Numbered from the stretch's first letter, positions 8,855 to 19,077 are shown. The stretch is DNA of 64,000 nucleotides from an uncultured Planctomycetota bacterium (GCA_900696685.1 CAADHA010000056.1:31688-95687); one strand, 5' to 3'. Translations and numbers: made by a program. Notes: generated by a model from the letters alone, not told the origin.

Positions 8855-10495
8855 TCACACGCCTGCGAACATCCGGGCCGGCCCGCCGTGCGGGACGGCG
8901 GCAACGACGCGCATTCCCGGAATGGCCGAGACCTGCCGCGACGTGTGCAGCGTCTGATTCAGATAGTCATAGGCGATCGGAAGGACGAGCGCGGCGAAGA
9001 CGCCGATGCCCAGCGCGAGGATCGCCGCGAGAAGCATGTTCGGGAAGTCGCTCTTGCGCTCGTTGAGCACCTGCGTATTGGTGCGCGACACGACGCCGGT
9101 GAAGAGGCGAGGACCGGCGAGGAGATTCTGCAACTGGCGCACCTGCGTCGTCAGCTGCTTCAACTGCTCCTCGTCGGCGATCGACTCCCGCTGCATGCGC
9201 TTGAGTTCGATGTCGGCCTTGACGGCGTCGTGCTGCATGGTGGTCATGGCGGCGATGGCCTCATCGAGCGCGCCGAAACGGGCCTGGAGAGCAGTCAGCT
9301 GCAGTTTCGCCTCGACCCACCGGCTGTACAGGGACTGGTGGCGGGGATCGAGGGTCTCCATCGTGTTGCTCTGCGTGCCCGAGAGCCTGCTCTCATCCCG
9401 CCGTGCGTCCTCGAGGCTCTTGCGCATCGCCTCAAGGCGGACTTCCAGTCCCTTGACCGCGGGAGAGTTCGGACCCAGCGTCGCCGACTTCGATGCGATT
9501 TCAGCCTGAAGGTCGGCGATCTCTTTCTCGAGCGTTGACCTGAGTTGGGGGTCGGCGCGGAGCGCCTCGGTGTCCCGAACCAGGGACCGGGTCTCCGGTA
9601 TGGCCAGCAACTGCTCGGAGAGGGTCGCGAGTTCGGCCTCGATCGAGTCGGCACGGGCGCGGAAGGTGCTCTTCTCATTGCGCAGGCTCTGAGCCGTCTC
9701 CTGTGCCGCGCGGGCGTAGGCCTCGGGGTCGAAGAACTCATACTTGGTGCGCGCCTGCTGGAGTAGAACGTCGTTCTGCGCCACGCGCTCCTGCGCGCCG
9801 CGGACGAGGTCGTTGAGGACGGTCACCTGCTGCTGAACGCCGGCACGGAGTGCGGCGTCCGTGCGCTCCTGCAGGAGATCCATGATGGTGTCGCCGACTT
9901 TCTTCGTGATCGCAGGCGTATCGCCGTAGACGTAGATGGGAATGACCGTCGATCCTTCGGTCGGCGTGATGCTCAGCCATGTGGAGGTGAGTTCATCCAT
10001 GCCCTTGGAAACGTAGTCGATCTTGAACTGCCCGCGCAGGAACTGGAGCGAAGCGACCTTGGCGATGACCTTCTTGATCCGAGTCCGCACGTCAGGTGGC
10101 TTGTCGGCCCGGGCCTGGAGATGTTGATCAAGCCCGGAGCGTGTTACGACCTCGCGCAGGAAACTGAGCGAGCGGGTCTGCTCGATGAGGTTCTTGACGA
10201 GTTGGGCCGCGGTGAGCGGAGCGGCCTGGGAGACGGCGCCGCTCTCGATGCTCATCTGGGGCAGTGGCGTCGGGTGGATTTCCATCGTCGCCTGCCCTTC
10301 CCACGTCGGCGTCACCAGCCACGTACCGAAGAGCACCAGGCCCATCGAGGCGACAAAGAGGACGACCACGGCAAGCCAGTGCCGCGTCCATGATCGGACG
10401 AAGTTGTCGATCATCATGGATCGAACCTCGGGAAGGGGCCAGCCCTGAGCGTCAAAGCCGATCGGGGCCGATTCTCGCTGCTGTGGGGAGTTCAT
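8855..10495 (-). CDS. Wzz/GumC-like polysaccharide chain-length/export protein 1
   Basis: 546-aa polysaccharide co-polymerase. The N-terminal cytoplasmic stretch includes IDNFVRSWTRHWLAVVVLFV with TM1 at about 40-62. A Wzz domain follows (TPTWEGQATMEIHP...), then a long periplasmic coiled coil (about 220-450). Next comes a PxxP-type segment before TM2 (MLLAAILALGIGVFAALVLP, about 490-510) and a short tail ending in MRVVAAVPHGG. This resembles the hinge that precedes the kinase domain in fused Wzc proteins, but the kinase is absent here and a CpsD-like gene follows. It is the first gene of the EPS cluster. ATG 10495 lacks a clear Shine-Dalgarno. Confidence 0.85.
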   Translation of the reverse strand: MNSPQQRESAPIGFDAQGWPLPEVRSMMIDNFVRSWTRHWLAVVVLFVASMGLVLFGTWLVTPTWEGQATMEIHPTPLPQMSIESGAVSQAAPLTAAQLVKNLIEQTRSLSFLREVVTRSGLDQHLQARADKPPDVRTRIKKVIAKVASLQFLRGQFKIDYVSKGMDELTSTWLSITPTEGSTVIPIYVYGDTPAITKKVGDTIMDLLQERTDAALRAGVQQQVTVLNDLVRGAQERVAQNDVLLQQARTKYEFFDPEAYARAAQETAQSLRNEKSTFRARADSIEAELATLSEQLLAIPETRSLVRDTEALRADPQLRSTLEKEIADLQAEIASKSATLGPNSPAVKGLEVRLEAMRKSLEDARRDESRLSGTQSNTMETLDPRHQSLYSRWVEAKLQLTALQARFGALDEAIAAMTTMQHDAVKADIELKRMQRESIADEEQLKQLTTQVRQLQNLLAGPRLFTGVVSRTNTQVLNERKSDFPNMLLAAILALGIGVFAALVLPIAYDYLNQTLHTSRQVSAIPGMRVVAAVPHGGPARMFAGV

Positions 10496-10623
10496 GGGCT
10501 GATCTCGGGGATTCAGGTCGATTGCCTATCGTCGAGACGCAGGTGCGGTCCGAATGCCGAAGGAGGGGCGGATGCGCCTTGCGATCTGGCCGCCCACAAC
10601 AAGGATGCGGATACCGGAGTGCT

Positions 10624-10652
10624 AGGATACCAGCGTCTGGCATCGGCGTAAA
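10624..10652 (-). promoter_or_regulatory. Candidate sigma-70-type promoter for the EPS cluster
   Basis: On the minus strand TTTACG (10647-10652) and TATCCT (10624-10629) are separated by 17 nt. They lie about 130 nt upstream of the first EPS gene. The match to consensus is moderate and the initiation site is unknown. Confidence 0.35.
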
Positions 10653-10763
10653 GTGCCTCGACTCATAAACATGGACCGGCGTGCCATCGGGCCGTCAAGG
10701 ATCCGGGCAACCGGACAATCGTTGCAGACGGCCGGGGAAGACGGTGTGGAACGCGTCTTCTGC

Positions 10764-10791
10764 TTGCAAATCGGCCCAGCGCCACTATACT
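10764..10791 (+). promoter_or_regulatory. Candidate sigma-70-type promoter for the PD40 protein gene
   Basis: TTGCAA (10764-10769) and TATACT (10786-10791) are spaced by 16 nt. Transcription from here would leave a leader of about 260 nt before ATG 11060. That leader contains two short self-complementary runs: CCGGGAA/TTCCCGG near 10828-10842 and CCGCACGG/CCGTGCGG near 10863-10880. No known riboswitch pattern was recognised in it. The rest of the 564-nt divergent gap 10496-11059 shows nothing else. Confidence 0.4.
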
Positions 10792-11059
10792 CGCTGTTGG
10801 AACGTCGCGTCTCTGAATGCACGCCGGGAAGTTCCCGGACGGAGGCTTGGCCGGCTCGATTTCCGCACGGCACCGTGCGGCTCCCGGCGTTGCCCCCCGG
10901 GCAGGAAAGACACGATCCGGCTCGCACGGCCGGGGACCGTCGGCGACAATGTTCGCGGAGTCGCGCGTTGGTGACATTGCGGGCGTCGATTCGCCAAAGC
11001 GGGTCTTACCGGCGCGCATGCCGGCCGACGTGAAATCGATCTACAAGGGAGAGCGGAAA

Positions 11060-12685
11060 ATGAGACGAACCGGAATGGCAATGGGTTGGGCGGTGGCGGC
11101 CGGTCTGGCCGGGGCGGTCCAGGCGTCGGCGCAGCCCATGCGCCTCGTGAGCCAGTACGCCAACGGAACGCAGACCACAGACCAGTCGCGCGAGCCGTCG
11201 ATCAGCGCCGATGGAAGGTATGTGTGCTTCGAGTCCCGCCATTCATTCGTCCCGGAAGACACGAACAACTACTGGGACATTTATGTCAAGGACATGATGA
11301 CGGGCGAGATCAAGTTGTGCAGCCGCAGCACGGCCGGCGTGGTCGGCAACGGCTTCAGCACGATGGCGATCATCTCAGGCGACGGTTCGATCGTATGCTT
11401 CATGAGCACCGCGACGAACCTGGTGCCCAATGACACCAACAACCAGTGGGACTACTTCGTCCATGACCTCACGACGCGCGAGACGACGCGCATCAGCGTC
11501 CGCTCGGACGGCGGGCAGGCCAACGGCGGAGCCAACTGCTCGTGCCGCGTCTACAAGTTCCCGGCCGTGTCGCACGACGGGATGCTCATCGCCTTCCAGA
11601 GCAACGCGAGCAATCTCTCCGAGAACGACGACAACGACGCGGTCGACATCTTCCAGCACAACCGCCTCACGGGCGAGACGAAGCGCATCACCTACAGCCA
11701 CACGGGCGGCGCGCCCAACGGCCACTCCTTCGTCCGCAACTGCTCGCCCGACGGCCGGTTCATCGCGTTCTACAGCCTCGCGTCCGATCTTGTCCCCGAC
11801 GACACCAACGACGTCCGCGACATCTTCATCCACGACACGCTCCAGGGCGTCACCGAGCGCATCAGCATCACCTGGAACGGAGGCGAGACCAACGACATCA
11901 GCGAAGCCCCCGATGTCTCCGCAGACGGCCGCTACGTCGCCTTCGCATCCCTCGCGACCAACCTCGTGCCGGACGACACCAACGGCGTGTGGGACGTCTT
12001 CCTCCGCGACCGCGTCCTGCGGACGACCGAGCGCATCAGCGTCCGCAGCGACGGCGCTCAGGGCAACGGCTACAGCCGGCATCCGTCCATCTCCGACGAC
12101 GGACGGTGGATCACCTTCCATTCGCTGGCGACCAACTTTTTGCGCGGCGATTTCAACGGCTGGCGCGACGTGTTCATGCACGACCGCGTCACCCGCGAAA
12201 CGGTGTACATCAGCGGCGGCATCGGCGGCATCGGCGACCGGCCGAGCCTGGACGGCTTCATCTCCGGCGACGGCCGATGGGTCGTGTTCGACAGCGTCGC
12301 CACGAACCTCGTCGAGAATGATCTGAACAACAATCGAGACGTGTTCCGCCTCGACCGATTCGGCAAGACCCTCACGTTGACCGGACCGAATCCCGGTGAA
12401 GTGGACCAGATCAACCGGTTCGCGATTGACGGACTTCTGCCGGGCGCGGGCGTCATCCTCTATTACGACTTCCGTTCCGGAAGTTCACCCGTGGATGAGT
12501 GCAGCATGATCCGGCTGGACCTCAGGAATCCGAAACTGGTCGGCGGGGCCTACGGAGAGGCCGATGGCCGTGCGGTCATCAGGCGATTCATCCAGGGCGG
12601 CGCATCGGGCCGGACGGTCCGTTTCCAGGCGTACTGCCCGACAAGTTGCGTCAAGAGCAACGTGCTCGTCTACCGATTCGACTGA
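11060..12685 (+). CDS. Secreted PD40/TolB-like beta-propeller protein
   Basis: 541-aa secreted protein. Signal peptide MRRTGMAMGWAVAAGLAGAV...ASA ends about residue 25. About seven repeats of roughly 50 aa follow, each with S-DGR-(V/I)-F-S-A(T/S)NLVP-DTN---D(I/V)F-HD, the PD40/TolB-type blade pattern with acidic DTN/DD loops that could bind metal. After residue about 430 comes a different C-terminal module (LTLTGPNPGEVDQINRF ... SCVKSNVLVYRFD) resembling the tails of several other secreted proteins here. A longer in-frame start at 10817 exists but has no signal peptide. ATG 11060 has GGGAGA upstream and opens with a clean signal sequence. Function unknown; a scaffold or ligand-binding role is inferred from the fold. 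Confidence 0.75.
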   Translation: MRRTGMAMGWAVAAGLAGAVQASAQPMRLVSQYANGTQTTDQSREPSISADGRYVCFESRHSFVPEDTNNYWDIYVKDMMTGEIKLCSRSTAGVVGNGFSTMAIISGDGSIVCFMSTATNLVPNDTNNQWDYFVHDLTTRETTRISVRSDGGQANGGANCSCRVYKFPAVSHDGMLIAFQSNASNLSENDDNDAVDIFQHNRLTGETKRITYSHTGGAPNGHSFVRNCSPDGRFIAFYSLASDLVPDDTNDVRDIFIHDTLQGVTERISITWNGGETNDISEAPDVSADGRYVAFASLATNLVPDDTNGVWDVFLRDRVLRTTERISVRSDGAQGNGYSRHPSISDDGRWITFHSLATNFLRGDFNGWRDVFMHDRVTRETVYISGGIGGIGDRPSLDGFISGDGRWVVFDSVATNLVENDLNNNRDVFRLDRFGKTLTLTGPNPGEVDQINRFAIDGLLPGAGVILYYDFRSGSSPVDECSMIRLDLRNPKLVGGAYGEADGRAVIRRFIQGGASGRTVRFQAYCPTSCVKSNVLVYRFD

Positions 12686-12755
12686 AGTCGGACCGGCGGC
12701 ACAACAAGGTGGAGGATGCGGAGGAAGGGCGAGCTGACCATTCCCGGCGGCGCGG

Positions 12756-14837
12756 TCAACCTTCCTCGGCCGGCTGGGCGAGCGTAACTTCGATCCAGAT
12801 CATCTCGCCGCTGCGCTTCACGCCCAGCCTGATCTTGTCGCCCGGCTTGTGCTTGCCCAGTTCCGTCATGAGAGCGCGGATGTCATTGACCGGAGCCCCG
12901 TTCCAACTGAGGATGAGAGCGCCGGCTTTGAGACCGGCCGCGGCCGCTGGCGTGCCTTCCGTTACGCCGTCCAGAAGCACGCCCGTGGTTTCGGCGTTGT
13001 AGTTGGGCTGGATGCCCAGGCGCACGCGAGACCGGACCATCGGCTGGGCCGGCGCCGCGTCTTCGCCTGCTCCGCCAGCCGCTGCTTCCGGAGGCTGATC
13101 GAGCATGTCGAGCCGGAACCCGCCGCCCGTCCTCTGAAACTCGAGTTTCTCCGGCATCGAGGCAAAATGCAGTGCCAGCCGCTCGGCGAGGCGTGCAATC
13201 TTCACCGCGCCGACGGGATTGATGAGCGAGGCGACGTCCGCCGGTCTGTGGTACTGCGGATGCAGTCCCGTGAAGAAGAACAGCACGGGAATACCCACGT
13301 TGTTGAAACTGGCGTGATCGCTCGGTCCGCTGCCGCTCTGCTGGCTGACGACCCGCATTCCGCTGGAGTCGAAGAAGGGCTTGACAACGTCCGCCAGCCC
13401 CGTCGCGCTTCCAATGCCGCTGACTTCGACGCTGTTGTTGCGCAGCCGGCCCACCATATCGAGGTTGAGCATGATGTTTACCTGGTCGGAGGTCAATGTC
13501 GGCTTGCGCGTGTAGTGCCGCGACCCGTTCAGGCCCGATTCCTCGGCGGAGAAAGCCATGAGGAGGATCGAGCGCGCATCGGTGTCTGCGGGCATCTTCG
13601 CATACTCCTCACTGAGCCGCTGAGCGAGGAGGAGCACGGCGCTGGTGCCCGAGCCGTTGTCGTCGGCACCGGGGTGGATGGTTCCCGTTGCGGCCCTGCC
13701 CCCGTTGCTTCCGAAGAAACCGTACCCGACGTGGTCGTAGTGCGCGCCGATGATGATCCACTCGTCCTTGAGTCTGCCGTGGCCGCGGATGACTCCGCCG
13801 ACGTTGTCGGTCGGGTTGCGCGTGCGGCGGAGTTCGACGTTCAGCCCGGCCGTGACCACTTCATTGAGATGCGTCGCGGCGAACGAGTCGGCATCGGCGA
13901 GACGCTTGAATTCAGCGAGACTCCTGCCGCCTGCCGCCCGAAGCAGCCGGTCGCCTGCCGCCAGTGACACCTGCACGACGGGCACGCCGACGCGCCTCCA
14001 CGTTGATTGCTCGGCGGTGAGCAGTTCGTGGGTTCGCGGATCGCGCGTGCCCGGCGGGTTGATGACGATGACGCCGGCGGCGCCTTTCCGTGCCGCCTCG
14101 ATCAACTTCGTCTGAAGAGAGGCGGCATCGCTCCAACCGTCGCGCCCGCCGTTCCACAGGCTGCGGCCCGTTTCGTCGCTGGGTTCGTATCCGAGCATGA
14201 CCGCGATGCGGCCCTTGAGGTCGATTTCGCCGTAGTGGTTCTGTCCGCCGGGCCCGGAAGCGATGCCGTAGCCGACGAAAGTCATTGGCCCGCCGGCGGC
14301 GCCGTCCCCCACTCCCAGGGCGCTGACCTCGCGCCCCGGTTCGAAGGCGGCAAGAGTGCCCGACGCGTCGGCGAAGGTGAGCTCCTGCCGCACCGCTTCC
14401 ATGCCTCCGGGCATGTCGAAAGGCTGGCGATAACTGATCCAGTGCGAACCGTCTCCGACGGCATTGCCCTCGGAGTCATACTCAGGGAATGCGGGCTGGA
14501 GACCGAAGTGCCTGAACCAGAACTCGATGTATTCCGCAGCGAAGCGGTTCCCCTTCGTCCCCGGCGCGCGGCCCTCGAAGAAGGGGTTGGCCAGCGTGGT
14601 GATGTGAGCCATGTAGGCGCGGACATCGGGGTCGAGCGAGGCGAGAATCGCGGGCATGTCCACGTCGCCGTTGGCGTCAATCCATCCTTCGGTCGAAGAG
14701 GCGACGTTGCCGGGCGCGGAGGCCGCGGACTGGGCGAGCGCGTGGCCGCCGATGCCGAAAGCGAAACTGCCCGCAAGCAGGATCGCGGCGGCGGGAATGG
14801 ACAACGTGCGCGACATACGGATGATCCGATCGAGCAT
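12756..14837 (-). CDS. Secreted M28 aminopeptidase with PA and PDZ domains
   Basis: 693-aa exported zinc peptidase. Signal peptide to about residue 36 (...AGSFAFGIGGHALAQS). A PA-like insert (about 170-320) precedes the M28 core. Metal ligands and catalytic residues are all visible in order: GAHYDHVG (His, Asp), HPGADDNGSG (bridging Asp), MAFSAEESG (catalytic Glu and metal Glu), LNLDMVGR (Asp) and HPQYHRPAD (final His). A C-terminal PDZ domain follows (about 605-690: RLGIQPNYNA ... AGLKAGALILSWNG). ATG 14837 was preferred over the upstream in-frame start at 14906 because GGAAGGG lies about 9 nt before it and the signal peptide then starts directly. It likely trims peptides in the periplasm or outside the cell. 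Confidence 0.9.
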   Translation of the reverse strand: MLDRIIRMSRTLSIPAAAILLAGSFAFGIGGHALAQSAASAPGNVASSTEGWIDANGDVDMPAILASLDPDVRAYMAHITTLANPFFEGRAPGTKGNRFAAEYIEFWFRHFGLQPAFPEYDSEGNAVGDGSHWISYRQPFDMPGGMEAVRQELTFADASGTLAAFEPGREVSALGVGDGAAGGPMTFVGYGIASGPGGQNHYGEIDLKGRIAVMLGYEPSDETGRSLWNGGRDGWSDAASLQTKLIEAARKGAAGVIVINPPGTRDPRTHELLTAEQSTWRRVGVPVVQVSLAAGDRLLRAAGGRSLAEFKRLADADSFAATHLNEVVTAGLNVELRRTRNPTDNVGGVIRGHGRLKDEWIIIGAHYDHVGYGFFGSNGGRAATGTIHPGADDNGSGTSAVLLLAQRLSEEYAKMPADTDARSILLMAFSAEESGLNGSRHYTRKPTLTSDQVNIMLNLDMVGRLRNNSVEVSGIGSATGLADVVKPFFDSSGMRVVSQQSGSGPSDHASFNNVGIPVLFFFTGLHPQYHRPADVASLINPVGAVKIARLAERLALHFASMPEKLEFQRTGGGFRLDMLDQPPEAAAGGAGEDAAPAQPMVRSRVRLGIQPNYNAETTGVLLDGVTEGTPAAAAGLKAGALILSWNGAPVNDIRALMTELGKHKPGDKIRLGVKRSGEMIWIEVTLAQPAEEG

Positions 14838-15418
14838 GGCCTGTGAACCCTTCCGATGGTGTTGGAGCGATGTGGCGCGGGGCGGTATGGCAATCATATG
14901 TCTCAACGCCGGGCTGGACGCTTCTGAAGAGTGCAGGCGGGAGGAGCCCGGTTCAGCCGCACTTCCTCGATCACGTGAAAGAATCGTCGTGAAGTCAAGG
15001 ACGGGCGGCCATCATCAGGTCTGTCTTTCGTCCCCGAGGCGAGCACGAGTGCAGCCGCGCGTGAAGCCACGCACGGGCGCAACCATCGCGAGAATAAACG
15101 GGACAGGTACATTTATTTCTGCCAAGAAATCCAGCGCAACTACTTGGTAATCAAAGAGATAAAATGTACCTGTCCCGTTTGTTTTGTCATTGCGGCACAC
15201 GGTCCCGGCGAGGAGCCGATCGCGGGGCGAGCACCTGAATCCGGGGGCTGCGGCGAGAGGAACACCGGGTTGAGCGAGGGCCTCTGCTATGATTGGCCCT
15301 GCTGAGTCGCCGATGCGCGTCGGCTGGACTTGAGCCGGTGGTTTCTTCTTTGACGGGATTCTCCGCTCCCATGCCGCCAACCATTGCTTCGTCCCGCCCC
15401 CTCTCCGTCGAACCTCCC
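14838..15418. other. 581-nt gap between divergent M28 peptidase and gcvP genes
   Basis: No credible gene was seen. It holds the nested palindrome at 15096-15180 and a possible -10 box TATGAT (15288-15293) for gcvP without a good -35. A glycine riboswitch was looked for and not found. Confidence 0.6.
15096..15180. repeat. Nested palindrome with GGGACAGGTACATTT arms
   Basis: Arms 15096-15115 and 15161-15180 are inverted copies matching at 19 of 20 positions, with further partial pairing inward. An inner CCAAG/CTTGG pair lies at 15122-15126 and 15143-15147. The whole is an 85-nt imperfect palindrome in an AT-richer patch than its surroundings. Its form resembles elements moved by REP-associated tyrosine transposases (family knowledge). 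No transposase gene is in the window, so this origin is inference. Confidence 0.65.
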
Positions 15419-18370
15419 ATGACCAAGCCAACTGAGCCTCAGAAGTCCGACGGATCATGCGATGCCATGCTCGTGGCGACGGATGTCTTCGCGGACCGCC
15501 ACATCGGCCCGAGCGCGGATGAAATTGATGCGATGCTCGCGAGCCTCGGCTTCGAATCGCTCGAGGCGCTCAGCGACGCGATCGTGCCCGAGTCGATCCG
15601 GTTGAGGCGGGCGCTGAAGATCGAAGAGGCGCGCAGCGAGTTTGACATCCTCGCCGAGTTGCGCACCATCGCCGACCAGAACAAGGTGAACCGTTCATTC
15701 ATCGGGATGGGCTACCACGGCTGCATCACGCCGCCGGTCATCCTCCGCAACATCATGGAGAATCCCGGCTGGTACACGCAGTACACCCCCTACCAGGCGG
15801 AGATCTCGCAGGGCCGCCTCGAAGCGTTGCTCAACTTCCAGACGATGATCGCGGACCTGACGGGCTTGCCGCTGGCCGGCGCTTCTCTGCTCGACGAGGC
15901 GACGGCGGCGGCGGAAGCGATGGCGATGTGCTTCGCCATCGCCGGCGGCAGCAGCGGCGACCGCCGCGCCTTCTTCGTCGCCGACCACTGCCATCCGCAG
16001 ACCATCGCCGTCGTGCGCACGCGGGCGAAGTCGATGGGGGTGCAACTGGTTGTGGGCAATCCGGCCGCGATCGACTTCTCAGGCAAGGGGCACGCGCTGG
16101 AGTCCAGCGGCTTCTGCGGCGTGCTGGTGCAGTATCCAACGACGGACGGGCGCATCGAAGACTTTGCGCCCCTGGCCGAGGCAGCACACGCAGCCAAGTC
16201 GCTGCTCGTCGTCGCGGCTGATCCGCTGGGACTGGCGCTGCTCAAGGCGCCGGGGGAGTTCGGGGCAGACGTCGCGGTGGGCAGCACGCAGCGTTTCGGC
16301 GTGCCGATGGGCGGCGGCGGGCCGCATGCCGCGTACATCGCCACGCGCGAGGAGTTTGTGCGGCGTCTGCCGGGGCGGATCATCGGCGTCTCGCGCGACG
16401 CCACGGGCCGACCGGCGCTGCGCATGGCCATCCAGACCCGCGAGCAGCACATCAAGCGCGAGAAGGCCACCAGCAACATCTGCACCGCGCAGGCGCTTCT
16501 GGCCATCATGGCGGGGATGTACGCCGTGTACCACGGGCCCAGCGGCCTGCGACGCATTGCGGGACGCGTCCACGCTTACACCGCAGCCCTTCTCGTCGGC
16601 ATTGAGCAACTCGGACATGAAACCCTCGGCAACGGGCCGGTCTTCGACACACTGCGCGTGCGCCTCGGCAAGGGCGTGAAGGGCGACGCGGTGCACGCGG
16701 CCGCGGAGGCGCTGGGGATCAACCTGCGCCGCTATGCCGACGGCACGGTAGGCATCGCCCTCGACGAGACCGTTTCTCCCGCCGACATCGTCAACATTCT
16801 CGCTGCAGTGACCGGAAAGGCTGACGGGGCGGCCGCAGTCAACCTCGAAACTCTGCTCGCCGAGGCGCGCAAGCGCGGCCTGCTCAACCTCGGCCCCTTC
16901 GAGCGGACCAGCGCCTACCTCACGCACCCGATCTTCAACACGCACCACTCCGAAACGGAGATGCTGCGCTACATCACGAAACTCCAGTCGCGCGACCTTT
17001 CGCTGGCGCACTCGATGATCGCACTCGGCTCGTGCACGATGAAACTCAACGCGACGAGCGAGATGATCCCCGTCACCTGGCCGGAGTTCGGCAATATTCA
17101 CCCCTATGCGCCGGCGGAGCAGATGCGCGGGTACCAGCGGATCTACGGCGACCTCGAACGGTGGCTGGGCGAGATCACCGGCTTTGCGGCGGTCTCCCTC
17201 CAGCCCAATGCGGGCTCGCAGGGCGAGTACTCGGGCCTGCTCGCCATCCGCGCTTATCACGAATCGCGCGGCGACACGCACCGCAACGTCTGCCTCATCC
17301 CCGTCTCGGCGCACGGCACCAACCCCGCCAGCGCGGTCATCGCCGGCTTCAGCGTCGTGGCGGTCGAGTGCGACCGGCACGGCAACGTCGATCTCAACGA
17401 CCTGCGGGCCAAGGCAGCCGAGTACGCCGACCGCCTCGGCGCGCTGATGATCACCTATCCCTCCACGCATGGCGTCTTTGAGCCGAAAGTGAAGGAAGTC
17501 TGCGCCGTGGTGCACGAGTTCGGCGGGCAGGTGTACATGGACGGGGCGAACATGAACGCGCAGGTCGGCCTGTGCCGGCCGGCGGACATCGGGGCCGACG
17601 TCTGCCACCTCAACCTGCACAAGACTTTCTGCATCCCCCACGGAGGAGGCGGGCCGGGCATGGGGCCCATCGCCGTGGCGAAACACCTCGCGGCCTTTCT
17701 GCCGGCAAGTCCGCTGGCGGAAGACGGGCATGCTGTCGGCGCCGTGGCCGCCGCCCCTTACGGCAGCCCGAGCATCCTCACCATCTCATGGGTCTACATT
17801 GCCCTCATGGGCGCGGGGGGCCTCTGCAAGGCGACGCAGGCGGCGATGCTCAACGCCAACTACATGGCCCACCGCCTCAAGGAACACTACGACGTGCTCT
17901 ACAGCGGCGTCGGCGGGCACGTCGCACACGAGTTCATCCTCGACTTCCGCGCCTTCGAGAAGTCAGCCGGGGTCAAGGTCGAAGACGTGGCCAAGCGCCT
18001 CATGGACTACGGCTTCCACGCCCCCACGATGAGTTTCCCCGTCCCCGGTACGCTCATGATCGAGCCGACCGAGAGTGAATCCAAGGCGGAACTCGACCGC
18101 TTCTGCGAAGCACTCATTCAGATCCGCGCCGAGATTCGCGCGATCGAGGAAGGCCGCGTGGACCGGGCCGACAACCCCCTCAAGCACGCTCCGCACCCGA
18201 TCCACGTCGTCGCGGCTGACCAGTGGCCGCACAGGTACAGCCGCGAAGAGGCGGCGTACCCGGCGCCCTGGCTGCGCGACGCCAAGTTCTGGCCGCCCGT
18301 GGCGCGCATTGACAATCCATATGGGGATCGGAATCTGGTGTGTACGTGTCCGCCGATGAGTGAGGTTTGA
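15419..18370 (+). CDS. gcvP: Glycine dehydrogenase (decarboxylating), P protein
   Basis: 983-aa single-chain PLP enzyme of the glycine cleavage system, which decarboxylates glycine and passes the aminomethyl group to lipoyl-GcvH. The N-terminal half starts [17 protein letters not shown] and has the glycine-rich loop [16 protein letters not shown]. The C-terminal half has the PLP lysine in [18 protein letters not shown], Lys at about residue 735. Both halves are present, as in the long bacterial form (about 950 aa) rather than split gcvPA/PB. Start choice is uncertain: ATG 15371 and ATG 15467 are also in frame and none has a clear Shine-Dalgarno. gcvT, gcvH and lpd are not nearby. The gene is convergent with rplS, with a repeated palindrome between them. 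Confidence 0.95.
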   Translation: MTKPTEPQKSDGSCDAMLVATDVFADRHIGPSADEIDAMLASLGFESLEALSDAIVPESIRLRRALKIEEARSEFDILAELRTIADQNKVNRSFIGMGYHGCITPPVILRNIMENPGWYTQYTPYQAEISQGRLEALLNFQTMIADLTGLPLAGASLLDEATAAAEAMAMCFAIAGGSSGDRRAFFVADHCHPQTIAVVRTRAKSMGVQLVVGNPAAIDFSGKGHALESSGFCGVLVQYPTTDGRIEDFAPLAEAAHAAKSLLVVAADPLGLALLKAPGEFGADVAVGSTQRFGVPMGGGGPHAAYIATREEFVRRLPGRIIGVSRDATGRPALRMAIQTREQHIKREKATSNICTAQALLAIMAGMYAVYHGPSGLRRIAGRVHAYTAALLVGIEQLGHETLGNGPVFDTLRVRLGKGVKGDAVHAAAEALGINLRRYADGTVGIALDETVSPADIVNILAAVTGKADGAAAVNLETLLAEARKRGLLNLGPFERTSAYLTHPIFNTHHSETEMLRYITKLQSRDLSLAHSMIALGSCTMKLNATSEMIPVTWPEFGNIHPYAPAEQMRGYQRIYGDLERWLGEITGFAAVSLQPNAGSQGEYSGLLAIRAYHESRGDTHRNVCLIPVSAHGTNPASAVIAGFSVVAVECDRHGNVDLNDLRAKAAEYADRLGALMITYPSTHGVFEPKVKEVCAVVHEFGGQVYMDGANMNAQVGLCRPADIGADVCHLNLHKTFCIPHGGGGPGMGPIAVAKHLAAFLPASPLAEDGHAVGAVAAAPYGSPSILTISWVYIALMGAGGLCKATQAAMLNANYMAHRLKEHYDVLYSGVGGHVAHEFILDFRAFEKSAGVKVEDVAKRLMDYGFHAPTMSFPVPGTLMIEPTESESKAELDRFCEALIQIRAEIRAIEEGRVDRADNPLKHAPHPIHVVAADQWPHRYSREEAAYPAPWLRDAKFWPPVARIDNPYGDRNLVCTCPPMSEV

Positions 18371-18397
18371 CCTGCGCGCTCCGCAGGCCGCGCCTCC

Positions 18398-18501
18398 GGT
18401 GGCATGGCCTTGCGCTTCGCCTGGCAATGCCGAAAGGGCAAGTGCGGTCGATCGCGTCACACCGCTCCGCATAGCGACGCGAAGCGCGACTCCATGCCAC
18501 C
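18398..18501. repeat. Palindromic intergenic element, copy 1
   Basis: About 104 nt bounded by inverted arms. The left arm starts GGTGGCATGGCC and runs to GCGCTTCGCC (18398-18421). The right arm has GCGAAGCGC (18480-18488) and CCATGCCACC (18492-18501). A second copy at 37938-38040 matches over nearly the whole length. It begins 28 nt after the gcvP stop and lies between convergent genes. A partial extra arm (GACGCCATGCCACT) follows near 18520-18533. Confidence 0.8.
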
Positions 18502-18550
18502 CCGCACTTCCCAGCCCAGCGACGCCATGCCACTCGTTGCGGCGCCGCGA

Positions 18551-18982
18551 TCACTCGCTCGCCGCGGCGGGTTCGGCGGGGGTCGTCGCCCCGTTCGCGG
18601 CGGACTCGCCTTCGACGAGGCGCTGGAGGCCGCGGCGCTGGTCGCGGAGGCGGCGGCTCTTGCCGACGCGGTTGCGGAGGAAGTACAACTTCGATCGACG
18701 CGCGTCGCCGCGCCGGACCAATTCGATCTTGGCGATGCGCGGCGAGTGGATCGGCACGACGATCTCCACGCCCTCATTGGAGACGATGCGGCGGACCGTG
18801 ATCGTTTCGTTGATCCCGCTGCCCTTGCGGGCGATGAGCACGCCCTGGTAGACCTGGATGCGCTCCTTCTCGCCCTCGATGATGCGGCGATGCACGTCGA
18901 TCGTGTCGCCGCTGGTGATATCGGGAAGATCCGTCTTGATCTGCTTCTCAATGACGCTGGCGAGGAGTTGCTGCTGGTTCAT
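18551..18982 (-). CDS. rplS: 50S ribosomal protein L19
   Basis: 143-aa ribosomal protein of the large subunit at the 30S-50S interface. Characteristic stretches are DTIDVHRRIIEGEKERIQVYQG, ITVRRIVSNEGVEIVVPIHSP and RRGDARRSKLYFLR. The core of about 115 aa is followed by a 25-30 aa Ala/Glu-rich tail (ESAANGATTPAEPAAASE), longer than usual. ATG 18982 (MNQQQLLASVIEK) matches family starts; a longer frame to 19042 is not supported. It is downstream of trmD (95 nt) and rpsP in the usual order. Confidence 0.96.
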   Translation of the reverse strand: MNQQQLLASVIEKQIKTDLPDITSGDTIDVHRRIIEGEKERIQVYQGVLIARKGSGINETITVRRIVSNEGVEIVVPIHSPRIAKIELVRRGDARRSKLYFLRNRVGKSRRLRDQRRGLQRLVEGESAANGATTPAEPAAASE

Positions 18983-19077
18983 GGCGTGTCTCTCTGAGGC
19001 TGAGGTGAAGACGCAAGCGTGGCCGCGGGTCGAGGGGCACACGTGCGCCGCTGGTTCCTTTTCGCGTTCCGGACGGT

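Noticed and set aside
15181..15418. Glycine riboswitch before gcvP
   Set aside because: The conserved GGAGAG / AAACTCTCAGG-type blocks were not found in the leader.
15015..15458. 147-codon minus-strand frame through the 15-kb palindrome
   Set aside because: Contains the inverted repeat arms as codons and no recognisable protein feature.
16079..17731. 550-codon open frame antisense to gcvP
   Set aside because: High-GC DNA leaves long antisense frames; the plus strand is plainly gcvP and the antisense protein has no recognisable domain.
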